A stretch of 64,000 bases of DNA from Raineyella sp. W15-4 (GTDB lineage: Bacteria; Actinomycetota; Actinomycetes; Propionibacteriales; Propionibacteriaceae): NCBI RefSeq assembly GCF_033170155.1, contig NZ_CP137079.1:1612001-1676000 (forward strand), written 5' to 3'. Every line of letters starts with the position of its first letter. Position 1 is the first letter of the stretch. Positions 25,918 through 37,956 of this stretch are shown piece by piece. A program made the translations under genes and the position numbers. The notes beneath the pieces were generated by a model. It made no database searches. It had not been told where the DNA came from and was given only the letters and a program-made list of their open reading frames with translations.

Positions 25918-27540
25918 ATGGCCGTTCATCTCTCGACCCGTGTCGGCACTGCCGCGGCGCTGCTGGCGCTGTCGGGCCCTCTGCTGACCGCCTGCAGCAC
26001 CGCGGGCGCGACCGCCGACGCCGCCGCCGACGCCCACCCGGTCGCCGGCGGCACGCTCCGCTACGGCCTGTCCCAGGCCCCCACCTGCGCCGACCCGGCG
26101 CAGTCGGGCACCAACCAGACGATCTACGTGACCCGTACGGTGGTCGACTCACTGACCGACCAGAATCCGAAGACCGGCGAGATCGTCCCGTGGCTCGCCG
26201 AGTCCTGGACCGTCTCCCCGGATGCGAAGACCTTCACCTTCAAGCTCCGCCCCGGGGTGACCTTCAGCGACGGGAGCGCGCTCGACGCGCAGGCGGTGAA
26301 GGCCAATTTCGACGCCATCACCAGCACCCTCAAGGCGAAGGCGCCGCTGGCGTCGAGCTACCTGGCCGGCTACCAGGGCAGCACCGCCGTCGATGCGCAG
26401 ACCGTGGAGATCCGCTTCGACCGGCCCAACGCGCAGTTCCTCCAGGCCACCTCCACCTCACAGTTGGGTATCGTCTCCGCCGCCGACACCGCGAAGTCCG
26501 CCGAGGACCGGTGCGCCACGGTGGTCGGCTCCGGTCCGTTCGTCTACGACTCGTACGTCCAGGAGAAGTCGGCCAGCGTCGTCCGCCGGGCCGGCTACAA
26601 CTGGGCCTCGTCGGCCGTCCACCACACCGGGGAGGCCTACCTCGACCGGATCGACTTCACCGTCGTACCGGAATCGGGCGTCCGCGCGGGCAGCGTGGCG
26701 TCCGGGCAGCTGGACGCCGGCTCCGATGCGCTCACCCAGGACGCACCGGTCATCCAGGGCGCCGGCGGCCGGATCCTCAGCGTGTCCAACCCGGGGGTCC
26801 CCTTCGGGTTCCAGCCGAACGTGCAGCGCGGCCCCCTGCAGGACCCGGCCGTACGACAGGCACTGATCAGCGCCGTGAACCGTCAGGAGCTCGTCGACAC
26901 CGTCGTCGGGGCCGACTTCAAGCCCGCCACCTCGTCACTGGCCTCCAGCACCCCCGGCTACCGCGCCGTCGCCGCGGTGACGTACGACCCGGACAGGTCC
27001 CGGAAGATCCTGGACCAGGCCGGCTGGGTCCCTGGTGCGGACGGCATCCGGGTGAAGGACGGCCAGCGGCTGACGTTCAGCGTCAGCTTCACCTCGGTCT
27101 TCGCCGGCAACCAGGCGATCCTGGAGCTCGTCCAGCAGCAGTTCAAGGCGGTCGGGGTCGACCTGCAGCTGAAGCTGCAGACGACCGCGGAGAACACCGC
27201 GGCGCAGAACGCCAAGGACTTCGATGCCGTCTACTACAACTCCACCCGGGCCGACGGTGACATCCTCCGGACGACCTTCGGGGTCACCCAGGGGCGCAAC
27301 TTCAACAACCGCACCGCGCCGACGCAGCTGGACGAGACGCTGGTCAACCAGCAGACCGCGACCGATGCGACCGAGCGCAACGCCGACCTGGCCACCGCGC
27401 AGCAGCAGGTGATCGACGAGGGGCTGTGGATCCCCACCATCGAGCTGTCCCAGGCGATCGGCGCCGCCGGCAAGGTGAAGGACCTCTCCTTCGACGCCTC
27501 CTCCCGGCTCACCTTCTACGACACCTGGCTGGGGGCCTGA
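25918..27540 (+). CDS. ABC importer substrate-binding lipoprotein, peptide/nickel (family 5) type
   Basis: An extracytoplasmic binding protein of 540 residues. The signal peptide has a lipobox LTAC with Cys26 as the lipidated residue, then a small Ala-rich linker. The family-5 fold is clear: GGTLRYGLSQAP, IVPWLAESWTVSPDAKTFTF, LRPGVTFSDGSALDAQAVKANFDAI, GSGPFVYDSY, DPAVRQALISAVNRQELV and AVTYDPDRSRKILDQAGW. From memory it resembles the KPN_01854-type subfamily (TIGR04028) found with LLM monooxygenases. The ligand is probably a larger organosulfur compound rather than a simple sulfonate, since the Ssu-type binding protein is absent. First gene of a seven-gene operon. Confidence 0.87.
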   Translation: MAVHLSTRVGTAAALLALSGPLLTACSTAGATADAAADAHPVAGGTLRYGLSQAPTCADPAQSGTNQTIYVTRTVVDSLTDQNPKTGEIVPWLAESWTVSPDAKTFTFKLRPGVTFSDGSALDAQAVKANFDAITSTLKAKAPLASSYLAGYQGSTAVDAQTVEIRFDRPNAQFLQATSTSQLGIVSAADTAKSAEDRCATVVGSGPFVYDSYVQEKSASVVRRAGYNWASSAVHHTGEAYLDRIDFTVVPESGVRAGSVASGQLDAGSDALTQDAPVIQGAGGRILSVSNPGVPFGFQPNVQRGPLQDPAVRQALISAVNRQELVDTVVGADFKPATSSLASSTPGYRAVAAVTYDPDRSRKILDQAGWVPGADGIRVKDGQRLTFSVSFTSVFAGNQAILELVQQQFKAVGVDLQLKLQTTAENTAAQNAKDFDAVYYNSTRADGDILRTTFGVTQGRNFNNRTAPTQLDETLVNQQTATDATERNADLATAQQQVIDEGLWIPTIELSQAIGAAGKVKDLSFDASSRLTFYDTWLGA

Positions 27541-27543
27541 CCG

Positions 27544-28575
27544 ATGGCCGGTTACCTGGTGCGGCGGCTGCTGCAGTCGGCCGGAGTCCTGTGGGCCGCC
27601 TTCACCCTCTCGTTCCTGATCCTCTACCTGCTGCCCTCCGATCCGATCAGCATGATGGTCGACGGGGTGGCGGAGGCCGGAACGCTCGACCCGGCGGCGA
27701 CCGCCCAGCTGAAGGCCCGCTACGGCCTCGACCTGCCGGTCTGGCAGCAGTACCTGCAGAGCCTCCGGGGCGCGGTCGGCGGTGATCTCGGCCTGTCGAT
27801 CACCACCGGCCGGCCGGTGACCGGGCTGATCGGGACGGCCCTGCCGAGCACCCTCGCACTGGCCGGCGCCGCGCTGGGCCTCGCCCTGCTGGCCGGGGCC
27901 GGGCTCGCCGTCGCGACGGCCTGGACCCGGTCGCGGCGCCTCAAGGCGTTCCTGCGGGCGCTGCCGCCGGTCTCCACCGCGCTGCCGACCTTCTGGGTCG
28001 GTCTGGTGTTGGTCCAGATCTTCTCGTTCGGACTGCGGCTCCTGCCGGCCTTCGGCGACTCCGCACCGGTGCACGTGATCCTGCCCGCCCTCACCCTCGC
28101 CCTGCCGACCGGGGCGGTGATCGCCCAGGTGCTCGGCGATGCGCTGGAGTCGACGCTGCACCGACCCTTCATCGCCACCGCCCGGGCCAAGGGCGTCAGC
28201 CGGCGCCGGATCCTCGGCCATCACGCCTTCCGGCCCGCGGCGGTGAACGCCCTGACGGTGGCCGGGGTCATCGTCGGCAACCTGCTGGCCGGCTCCGTCG
28301 TCGTCGAGACGGTCTTCGCGCGCAACGGTGTCGGTCGGCTCACCCAGCAGGCGGTCCTCACCCAGGACATCCCGGTGGTCCAGGGGGTGGTGATGCTCTG
28401 CGCGACAGTCTTCGTGGTGATCAACCTCGCCGTCGACCTGGCCTACCCGTTACTGGACCCGCGGATCTCCGCGGCATCCGGCCCGGCGGCGTCGGGTCCG
28501 GGCCGGCCCGCCGACCCGGCCGCGGTGGCTGCGCCCGCCACGACACCTCGGGACGAGGAGCTGGTCCATGCCTGA
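27544..28575 (+). CDS. ABC importer permease, DppB-like
   Basis: A 343-residue inner-membrane permease with six predicted helices: an N-terminal helix in GYLVRRLLQSAGVLWAAFTLSF, the family's LLPSDPISMM and LKARYGLDLPVWQQYL segments, then the EAA-like cytoplasmic loop (ATARAKGVSRRRILGHHAFRPA) that contacts the ATPase. The C-terminal 40 residues are Pro/Ala-rich. It starts three bases after the solute-binding protein stop and overlaps the second permease by eight bases. Confidence 0.88.
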   Translation: MAGYLVRRLLQSAGVLWAAFTLSFLILYLLPSDPISMMVDGVAEAGTLDPAATAQLKARYGLDLPVWQQYLQSLRGAVGGDLGLSITTGRPVTGLIGTALPSTLALAGAALGLALLAGAGLAVATAWTRSRRLKAFLRALPPVSTALPTFWVGLVLVQIFSFGLRLLPAFGDSAPVHVILPALTLALPTGAVIAQVLGDALESTLHRPFIATARAKGVSRRRILGHHAFRPAAVNALTVAGVIVGNLLAGSVVVETVFARNGVGRLTQQAVLTQDIPVVQGVVMLCATVFVVINLAVDLAYPLLDPRISAASGPAASGPGRPADPAAVAAPATTPRDEELVHA

Positions 28576-29488
28576 GACGGTCCTGCAGGCCCGCCAATCG
28601 GCGACCCCGGCCACCCCGGCTGTCCCGATCGCCGGTCCGACCCGCCGCCCGTCCCAGAGCGGGGGTCTGCGCGGTGCGCTGCCGACCTGGCTGGTCCGGC
28701 ACGGCGGCACGGTCCTCGCCGGTGCGGTCCTGCTGCTGGTGATCACCGCGGCGGTGACGCCGCACCTGCTGGCGCCGGGGGATCCGTTGCTCAGCGTCCC
28801 GTCGCACCGGCTGCGACCACCCGGACCGCAGCACTGGTTCGGGACCGACCAGCTGGGCCGCGACCTCTACACCCGGATCGTGTACGGCGCCGGCCGATCG
28901 CTGACCGCCACCACCCTGGCCGTGGGGATCGCGCTGGGGGTCGGGTCCGTCCTGGGCCTGCTGGCCGGTGCCGTCGGGGGGACGGTCGACACGGTCCTGA
29001 TGCGTACGGTCGACGTCCTGTTGTCCGTCCCGTCGCTGCTGTTGTCGCTGGCCCTGGTCACCGCCCTGGGCTTCGGCACCGTCAACGTGGCGATCGCGGT
29101 GGGCGTCTCGCTGGTCGCCAGCTTCGCCCGGGTGATGCGCTCGGAGGTCCTCCGCGTGAAGCACGCGCCCTACATCGAGGCCGCCCGGGCCTCGGGAGTG
29201 CGGCCGGCCGGCATCCTGGCGCGGCACATCCTGCCGAACTCGGTGCTGCCGGTGCTGTCACTGGCCGCGGTGGAGTTCGGCGGCGCCGTACTGGCCATCT
29301 CTGCCCTCAGCTTCCTCGGCTTCGGTGCGGCGCCACCGACACCCGAGTGGGGGTCGCTGATCGCCGACGGCCGCAACTACCTCGCCACCGCCTGGTGGCT
29401 CTCCACCTTGCCCGGTCTGGTGATCGTCGCCACCGTCCTCGCGGCGAACGTCCTCGCCCGGGCCCTGGCTCCGGAGGAACACCGATGA
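28568..29488 (+). CDS. ABC importer permease, DppC-like
   Basis: A 306-residue second permease. After a Pro-rich cytoplasmic start it has one helix (TVLAGAVLLLVITAAVTP), the HWFGTDQLGRDLYTRIVYGAGRSL motif typical of DppC (here abbreviated to its core FGTDQLGRDLYTR), four or five more helices, and the coupling loop VKHAPYIEAARASGVRP followed by LARHILPNSV. It pairs with the DppB-like subunit. Its TGA overlaps the ATG of the ATPase gene. Confidence 0.88.
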   Translation: MPETVLQARQSATPATPAVPIAGPTRRPSQSGGLRGALPTWLVRHGGTVLAGAVLLLVITAAVTPHLLAPGDPLLSVPSHRLRPPGPQHWFGTDQLGRDLYTRIVYGAGRSLTATTLAVGIALGVGSVLGLLAGAVGGTVDTVLMRTVDVLLSVPSLLLSLALVTALGFGTVNVAIAVGVSLVASFARVMRSEVLRVKHAPYIEAARASGVRPAGILARHILPNSVLPVLSLAAVEFGGAVLAISALSFLGFGAAPPTPEWGSLIADGRNYLATAWWLSTLPGLVIVATVLAANVLARALAPEEHR

Positions 29489-31113
29489 CCGCGCCCTCGA
29501 CCCGGCCGTTGCTGGCCATCGACGACCTGTCGGTGGCGTACGGACGGGGGGCGGTGCCGGCGGTCCGCGGCGTGAGCCTGACCGTCCGACCCGGCGAGGT
29601 GGTGGCCCTCGTCGGGGAGTCCGGCTCCGGCAAGTCGACCACCGCCCATGCGGTGCTGGGCCTGCTGCCGACGAGCGCCGTCACCGCCGGCGGCAGCGTC
29701 ACCTTCGACGGTGACCGGCTCGACGGGGCGGGGGAGCGGGCGATGACGGCCATCCGCGGCCGCCGGATCGGATTCGTGCCGCAGGATCCGGGCACGTCGC
29801 TCAACCCGGTGCACACCGTCGGCGAGCAGATCGCGGAGGTGCTGCGGGTCCACCGGCTCGCGGATCGCCGAGCGGCCCGGGTCCGGGCCGTCGAGATCCT
29901 CGAGCGCGCCGGGATCGATGATCCTGCGCTGCGCGCCCGCCAGTACCCCCACCAGCTCTCCGGCGGCCAGCGCCAACGCGTCCTGATCGGGATCGCCACC
30001 GCCTGCTCACCGCAGCTGGTGGTCGCCGACGAGCCCACCTCGGCCCTGGACGTCACGGTCCAGCGCCGGATCCTCGACCATCTGGCGGAGATGACCCGGG
30101 CGATCGGCAGCGCGGTGCTGCTGATCACCCACGATCTGGCGGTGGCGTCCGATCGGGCGGATCGGGTGGTGGTGATGCGGGGCGGTGCCGTGGTGGAGCA
30201 GGGGCCGACCCGGGAGATCCTCGCCTCCCCGCGCCACGACTACACCCGCCGGCTCCTCGCCGCCGCACCGGGCATCGGCGCACACCGTCACCTCTCCGTC
30301 CACCGGCCGGCGCTGCCCGCCGGCGGGCCGGTGCTCCGCCTGGCCGGGATCCACAAGACCTTCGACCTGGGCCGTGGGATCCGGCTGCCCGCGGTCCGCG
30401 GGATCGACCTCGAGGTCCCCCGCGGCGGCACGCTGGCGGTGGTCGGGGAATCCGGCTCGGGCAAGTCGACCACCGCGCGGATCGCGATGCGCCTGGAACA
30501 GCCGGATCGCGGCAGCGTCGAGTTCGACGGGCGACCGATCACCCTGCTGCGCGGCACCGCCCTGCGTGCCCTGCGCCGGCGGATCCAGATCGTCCAACAG
30601 AACCCGTACGCCTCGCTGGACCCCCGGATGACGATCGGTGCCATCATCGCCGAACCGCTGCGGGCCTTCGGGCTCGGCGAACGGGCGTCCCGCGCCCGCG
30701 TCGTCCACGACCTGGCGGCCTCGGTGGCGCTGGACCCCGAGCATCTGGACCGCCGGCCGGCGGAACTCTCCGGCGGGCAGCGACAGCGCGTCGCCATCGC
30801 CCGCGCCCTGGCCCCTGGCCCGGACCTGCTCGTTCTCGACGAGCCGGTCTCCGCCCTCGACGTGTCCGTCCAGGCCCGCATCCTCGAGCTGCTCGAACGA
30901 CTGCAACGGGAACGCGGCCTGAGCTACCTCTTCATCACCCACGACCTGGCGGTCGCCCGGCGGATCGCCGACCGGGTCGCGGTGATGCGGGCCGGGGTGG
31001 TCGTCGAGCACGGCCCGGCCGCCGAGGTCTTCGACCATCCGACCGACGACTACACCCGCGCCCTGCTGGACGCCATCCCCGGAAAGGCCTTCGACCATGC
31101 CGTCCACTCCTGA
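29485..31113 (+). CDS. ABC importer ATPase, two nucleotide-binding domains in one chain (DppD-DppF fusion)
   Basis: A 542-residue cytoplasmic ATPase with two complete domains. Domain 1 (about 1-260) has GESGSGKSTT, a Q-loop after FVPQDPGTSLNPVHT, signature LSGGQRQR and VVADEPTSALD. Domain 2 (about 275-540) repeats GESGSGKSTT, QNPYASLDPRM, LSGGQRQRVAIARAL and LVLDEPVSALD. A single gene therefore supplies both motors for the permease pair. It overlaps the permease upstream by four bases and the LLM gene downstream by 17 bases. Confidence 0.9.
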   Translation: MTAPSTRPLLAIDDLSVAYGRGAVPAVRGVSLTVRPGEVVALVGESGSGKSTTAHAVLGLLPTSAVTAGGSVTFDGDRLDGAGERAMTAIRGRRIGFVPQDPGTSLNPVHTVGEQIAEVLRVHRLADRRAARVRAVEILERAGIDDPALRARQYPHQLSGGQRQRVLIGIATACSPQLVVADEPTSALDVTVQRRILDHLAEMTRAIGSAVLLITHDLAVASDRADRVVVMRGGAVVEQGPTREILASPRHDYTRRLLAAAPGIGAHRHLSVHRPALPAGGPVLRLAGIHKTFDLGRGIRLPAVRGIDLEVPRGGTLAVVGESGSGKSTTARIAMRLEQPDRGSVEFDGRPITLLRGTALRALRRRIQIVQQNPYASLDPRMTIGAIIAEPLRAFGLGERASRARVVHDLAASVALDPEHLDRRPAELSGGQRQRVAIARALAPGPDLLVLDEPVSALDVSVQARILELLERLQRERGLSYLFITHDLAVARRIADRVAVMRAGVVVEHGPAAEVFDHPTDDYTRALLDAIPGKAFDHAVHS

Positions 31114-32248
31114 CCCCGCCTCCTGGCGACCTCAGCCCTCGCCCCGGCCATACCCGCTGGTCGGCGTCGACCTGCCCGGTGCCGGCGCCCATCCGCAGGC
31201 CTGGCGCCGGGAGGACTCCCGCGCCGAGGAGCTCTTCGGCCCCCGCTACTGGGCCGATCTCACCGGCCGGCTCGACGCGGCCGGGGCCGACATCGCCTTC
31301 TTCCCGGACCGGTTCGGCGTGGCGAGCGGCCCGGGCACGGTCCGCGGACGGCTGGAGGCGCTCGGCACCGCGGCCCGGCTCTCGACGACCACGCGACGGA
31401 TCGGGTTGGTCCCGACCCAGACGACCACCCACACCGAACCGTTCCACGTGGCCAAGGCGGTGCAGAGCTTGGACCACACCACCCGGGGTCGCGCCGGGTG
31501 GCAGGTTGATGTCTCTGCCGACCCGGCCGGCTACCGGCTCTTCGGCCGCAAGGAGGTCCAGGATCCCGCTGACCTGTGGGACGAGGCCGCGGAGGTGATC
31601 GAGGTGGCCTCCCGGCTGTGGGACTCGTGGGAGGACGACGCCGAGATCCGCGACGTCGCGACCGGCCGCTTCGTCGACCGGGAGAAGCTCCACTACATCG
31701 ACTTCGTCGGCCGGCACTTCTCGGTGAAGGGCCCCTCCATCACCCCCCGGTCCCCGCAGGGCCGGCCGGTCGTCGTCATCGCCGTCACCGATCAGGCCTC
31801 CCGGGCGGTGGCGGTGCGCACCGCGGACATCATCCGGGTGGCCGCGGACGACGTCGACGCCGCGGAGGCCCTCGCCGGTGAGCTCCGCCGGGAGGCGGGT
31901 GACCGGGAGCTGCGCATCCTGCTCGACGTCGACGCCCACGTCGACGCCGACGAGGCGACCGCGATCCGTGAGCTCGCCCAGTTGGAGGAATGGGCCGGGG
32001 AGCCCTACCGCGGCCGGACCCTGCTCCGGGTCGGCTCCGCTGCTTCGCTGGTCGGGCTGATCACCGACGTCGGGGCCCGGCCCCCGCTGGACGGGGTGGT
32101 GCTGCGTCCGCTGGCACTGGCCGGCGGTGTCACTGTCCTGACCCAGCACGTCCTGCCGGCGCTCCGCCCGCCGGAGCTCGCCCGCGACGACACCACTCTG
32201 CGGGAGCTGCTCGGGCTGAGCCGCCCGGCGAACCGTTACGCAGCCTGA
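31097..32248 (+). CDS. divergent LLM-class flavin monooxygenase
   Basis: A 383-residue luciferase-like protein. It shows FFPDRFGVASGPGTVRGRLE, TRRIGLVPTQTTTHTEPFHVAKAVQSLDHTTRGRAGWQVD and a DLWDEAAEVIEVASRLWDSWED helix that resembles the NtaA/DszA group, but the second half is shorter and lacks the usual SPQRTPLLFQAG-type strand (RSPQGRPVVVIAVTD instead). It might be an FMNH2 enzyme with altered cofactor pocket or a partner subunit of the next LLM gene. The start overlaps the ATPase gene by 17 bases, and the next LLM gene follows at 14 bases. Confidence 0.75.
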   Translation: MPSTPDPASWRPQPSPRPYPLVGVDLPGAGAHPQAWRREDSRAEELFGPRYWADLTGRLDAAGADIAFFPDRFGVASGPGTVRGRLEALGTAARLSTTTRRIGLVPTQTTTHTEPFHVAKAVQSLDHTTRGRAGWQVDVSADPAGYRLFGRKEVQDPADLWDEAAEVIEVASRLWDSWEDDAEIRDVATGRFVDREKLHYIDFVGRHFSVKGPSITPRSPQGRPVVVIAVTDQASRAVAVRTADIIRVAADDVDAAEALAGELRREAGDRELRILLDVDAHVDADEATAIRELAQLEEWAGEPYRGRTLLRVGSAASLVGLITDVGARPPLDGVVLRPLALAGGVTVLTQHVLPALRPPELARDDTTLRELLGLSRPANRYAA

Positions 32249-32262
32249 GGAGACCACCGACC

Positions 32263-33702
32263 ATGACACCACGCCCGAAGCAGATCCACCTCGCCGCGCA
32301 CTTCCCCGGGGTGAACAACACGACCGTGTGGACCGACCCACGGTCCCGCAGCCAGATCGACATCGACTCCTTCGTGCATCTGGCCCGCAAGGCCGAGGAG
32401 GGCCTGTTCGACTTCTTCTTCCTGGCCGAGGGGCTGCGGTTGCGCGAGCAGGGCAACCGGATCTTCGATCTGGACGTCGTCGGACGACCCGACACCTTCA
32501 CCGTCCTGCAGGCGATCGCCGGGGTGACCACCCGGCTCGGCCTGGCCGCCACGATCAACACCACGTTCAACGAGCCGTACGAGCTGGCCAAGCAGTTCGC
32601 TACCCTCGACCATCTGTCCGAGGGGCGGGCGGCGTGGAACATCGTCACCTCCCCCGATGCGTTCACCGGTGAGAACTTCCGCCGCGGCGGCTTCCTCGAC
32701 TACGGTCTGCGCTACGACCGGGCGGCCGCCGTGGTGTCGGCCGCCCGCCGGCTGTGGGACAGCTGGGGTCGCCCGCCGCGGATCGACCGGGCCGCCGGTG
32801 TCTTCGCCGCCGACGAGGACCTGGCCCCGGTGGACCTCCATGACGGCCACGTCGACATCACCGGCCGGTTCGAAGTGCCGCGGTCACCACAGGGCCAGCC
32901 GGTGCTGCTGCAGGCCGGGGACTCGTCGGCGGGCCGCGAGTTCGCGGCCGGCCACGCCGAGGTGATCTTCTCCCGGCACGGCACCCTCGCCGACGGCCAG
33001 GCGTTCTATGCCGACGTCAAGCGGCGGCTGCCGGCGTACGGCCGGCACGCCGACGACCTCAAGATCCTGCCCGGCGTGTCGGTCGTGCTCGGCGACACCC
33101 GTCAGGAGGCCGAGGACAACGCCCGCCGGATCGCCCGCCAACAGGTCGGCCCGCAGACGGCGATCGCCTTCCTGGAACAGGTGTGGGGGACCGACCTCAG
33201 CGGCTACGACCCGGACGGTCCGCTGCCCGCCGTCGATCCCTCGCCACACGCGACGATCACCCGCGGACGGGTGCGTCACGACCGGGATCCGGTCGCGGTG
33301 GCCGCCGCCTGGCGAGCCCGGGCGGAGACCGAGGGGTTGAGCATCCGGGACCTGGTCATCGCCGAGACCCACCGCCAGCAGTTCGTCGGCACCGCCGACC
33401 AGGTGGCCGACGAGATGAACCGGTACGTGCAGTCCGACGCCTGCGACGGCTTCATCCTGGTTCCGCACCTGACCCCCGGCGGTCTGGACGACGTCATCGA
33501 CCGGGTGGTGCCCCGGCTCCAGGACCGGGGCGTGTTCCGTACGTCGTATGAGGGCGCCACCCTGCGCGATCTGCTCGGATCGCGCCCCGCGGTGTCGTTC
33601 GCTGCTGTCCCGTCGGGTCCGTCTGCGGCATCGGGTCCCGGGGATCCGGGTCCCGCGGCATCGTCGACCGGCCGGCGCGGCCCGGTGGGGGTCCGCGGAT
33701 GA
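32263..33702 (+). CDS. LLM-class flavin monooxygenase, NtaA/SnaA/DszA family
   Basis: A 479-residue FMNH2-dependent monooxygenase: [79 protein letters not shown] (shown here by its core [17 protein letters not shown]), [32 protein letters not shown] and the C-terminal [19 protein letters not shown]. The last 45 residues are a low-complexity Pro/Ser/Gly tail. ATG at 32263, preceded by GAGGAGA. The stop overlaps the next gene (ATGA). Substrate unknown. Confidence 0.85.
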   Translation: MTPRPKQIHLAAHFPGVNNTTVWTDPRSRSQIDIDSFVHLARKAEEGLFDFFFLAEGLRLREQGNRIFDLDVVGRPDTFTVLQAIAGVTTRLGLAATINTTFNEPYELAKQFATLDHLSEGRAAWNIVTSPDAFTGENFRRGGFLDYGLRYDRAAAVVSAARRLWDSWGRPPRIDRAAGVFAADEDLAPVDLHDGHVDITGRFEVPRSPQGQPVLLQAGDSSAGREFAAGHAEVIFSRHGTLADGQAFYADVKRRLPAYGRHADDLKILPGVSVVLGDTRQEAEDNARRIARQQVGPQTAIAFLEQVWGTDLSGYDPDGPLPAVDPSPHATITRGRVRHDRDPVAVAAAWRARAETEGLSIRDLVIAETHRQQFVGTADQVADEMNRYVQSDACDGFILVPHLTPGGLDDVIDRVVPRLQDRGVFRTSYEGATLRDLLGSRPAVSFAAVPSGPSAASGPGDPGPAASSTGRRGPVGVRG

Positions 33703-34832
33703 GCACCGTGCCGCTGTCCGTGCTCGACCTCGCCCCGATCGCCGAGGGCTCGACCGCCCGCCAGGCGCTGCGCAACACCCTCGACCTCGCCCGCCGGGCC
33801 GAGGTCTGGGGGTATCGCCGCTACTGGGTGGCCGAGCACCACTTCGTTGCGGTGGCCTCCTCCTCGCCGGCCGTGCTGGCCGGTGCCATCGCGGCGGCCA
33901 CCTCGCGGATCAGGGTCGGCGTGGCCGCTGTCCAGCTCGGCTACACCACCGCCGCCGCGATCGCCGAATCCTTCGGCACCCTGGAGGCACTCCACCCGGG
34001 GCGGATCGATCTCGGTATCGGCCGGTCCGGACAGCGCAAGGCCGAGGCCGCCGCGGCGCGCGCCGGGGACAGCCCGGCGCGGCGGCAGCCCCCGGTGCCC
34101 CGGGCGACCCGGATCGTGGACGGGGTGGTCGTGCCGCCGCCGGTCCCGCTGGATGCGCTGTTCGCTGCTCCCCGGACGGCGGCTACCTTCGGGGTGCTCC
34201 AGCAGGCCGGGGCGGCGAGCCCGGACTTCGAGACCCAGGTCGACGACATCCTGGCGTTCTTCCGCGGTGAGTTCCGCACCCGGGAGGGGGTCGCCTTCGA
34301 GGCCACCCCGGCCACCGGCGAACACCCGGAGCTGTGGGTGTTCGGCAGCAGTGCCGGCCCGTCGGCTGCGTTGGCGGGCCGCCTGGGCTTGCCGTTCGGG
34401 GCCAACTACCACGTCAGCCCGTCGTCCACCCTGGAGGCTGTCGCGGCCTATCGCGACGCCTTCCGGCCGTCCGCTGTGTTGGCGGAGCCGTACGTCGTCG
34501 TCTCCGCCGACGTGGTGGTGGCCGACTCGGACGACCGGGCCCGGGAGCTCGCCTCCACCTACGGGCACTGGGCCTATTCGATCCGCTGCGGAGAGGGGGC
34601 CCGGCCCTACCCGGACCCTTCCCGGGCCCGCGCGCTGACCGCGGCGGAGGAGGCGGTCGTCGCCGACCGGCTGGTCACCCAGTTCGTCGGGACCGGTCCC
34701 ACGGTGGTCGAGCGGCTGGAGGCGCTCCGTACCGCCACCGGCGCCGATGAGCTCGTGGTGACCTCGATGACGCACGACCACCGCGACCGGCTGCGATCCT
34801 TCGAGCTGCTCGCCCGGGCCTGGGGACTGTGA
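33699..34832 (+). CDS. LLM-class flavin monooxygenase, MsnO8-like
   Basis: A 377-residue enzyme of the short luciferase-like group (MsnO8 type): [63 protein letters not shown], and the late [19 protein letters not shown]. Between about residues 120 and 175 there is a Pro/Ala-rich insert typical of this subgroup. It ends the rightward operon; its start overlaps the previous stop by four bases. Function within sulfur scavenging is inferred from context. Confidence 0.82.
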   Translation: MSTVPLSVLDLAPIAEGSTARQALRNTLDLARRAEVWGYRRYWVAEHHFVAVASSSPAVLAGAIAAATSRIRVGVAAVQLGYTTAAAIAESFGTLEALHPGRIDLGIGRSGQRKAEAAAARAGDSPARRQPPVPRATRIVDGVVVPPPVPLDALFAAPRTAATFGVLQQAGAASPDFETQVDDILAFFRGEFRTREGVAFEATPATGEHPELWVFGSSAGPSAALAGRLGLPFGANYHVSPSSTLEAVAAYRDAFRPSAVLAEPYVVVSADVVVADSDDRARELASTYGHWAYSIRCGEGARPYPDPSRARALTAAEEAVVADRLVTQFVGTGPTVVERLEALRTATGADELVVTSMTHDHRDRLRSFELLARAWGL

Positions 34833-34856
34833 TCGCGGGCCGGGCGCGATGGGGGC

Positions 34857-34890
34857 CCGGCCCCGCGTACGTTCCGGCCCCGCGTACGCT
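34857..34890. repeat. tandem 17-base repeat after the importer operon
   Basis: CCGGCCCCGCGTACGTT is followed directly by CCGGCCCCGCGTACGCT, 16 of 17 identical, in the 236-base gap before aconitase. It may be part of the transcript end or a slippage product. Confidence 0.6.
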
Positions 34891-35029
34891 CCGGGGCGAC
34901 GGGACGCTCCCCGAGGCGCGGGCGGACCGGGCACCGGCACGGGCGGGGTGGCGGAGTGGCGGGATCGCCGGGACGGCTGCGCGTGCCGCGGGGACGTGGT
35001 TGGATCAAACCTGCACGGGAACCGTGATA

Positions 35030-35043
35030 TCTTGACGTCAAGA
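35030..35043. promoter_or_regulatory. 14-bp perfect palindrome TCTTGACGTCAAGA in the aconitase promoter region
   Basis: A fully symmetrical operator-like element centred 32-33 bases before the aconitase ATG, overlapping a possible -10 (TATCTT, 35028-35033). A dimeric regulator binding here would control transcription start. I cannot name the regulator with confidence. Confidence 0.6.
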
Positions 35044-35068
35044 GAAAACTGTCGAGGGAGCTGTATTC

Positions 35069-37750
<2,682 letters not shown>

Positions 37751-37805
37751 ACGAGGGCAGCCTGATCCTCGGCGTCGGCTGAGGGCAGCAGATCGTACCG
37801 AGGCT

Positions 37806-37841
37806 GGGGCCGGTCGGGTGGGAGACCATCCGACCGGCCCC
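37806..37841 (+). terminator. hairpin terminator after acnA
   Basis: A 12-bp stem GGGGCCGGTCGG/CCGACCGGCCCC continues inward for four more pairs to a GAGA tetraloop. No U-tract. Confidence 0.75.
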
Positions 37842-37944
37842 GCCAGGTGTCCGGCGGGTGCTCACACGGTGGTCGTCGACCGGCTGTGCGTTCCCGCGGG
37901 GTGTTCCTCCGGGGCCGTCACCGGACAGCGGCCGGTTGCGGCGC

Positions 37945-37950
37945 TAGCGT
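37945..37950 (+). promoter_or_regulatory. -10 hexamer TAGCGT of the amidase-like gene
   Basis: TAGCGT is 6 bases before the GTG at 37957, consistent with a leaderless transcript. Confidence 0.5.
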
Positions 37951-37956
37951 GGAGCC

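Noticed and set aside
14815-34832. Sulfur island as an insertion-sequence-borne element
   Set aside because: No transposase, integrase or terminal inverted repeats were seen; horizontal origin remains only a possibility.
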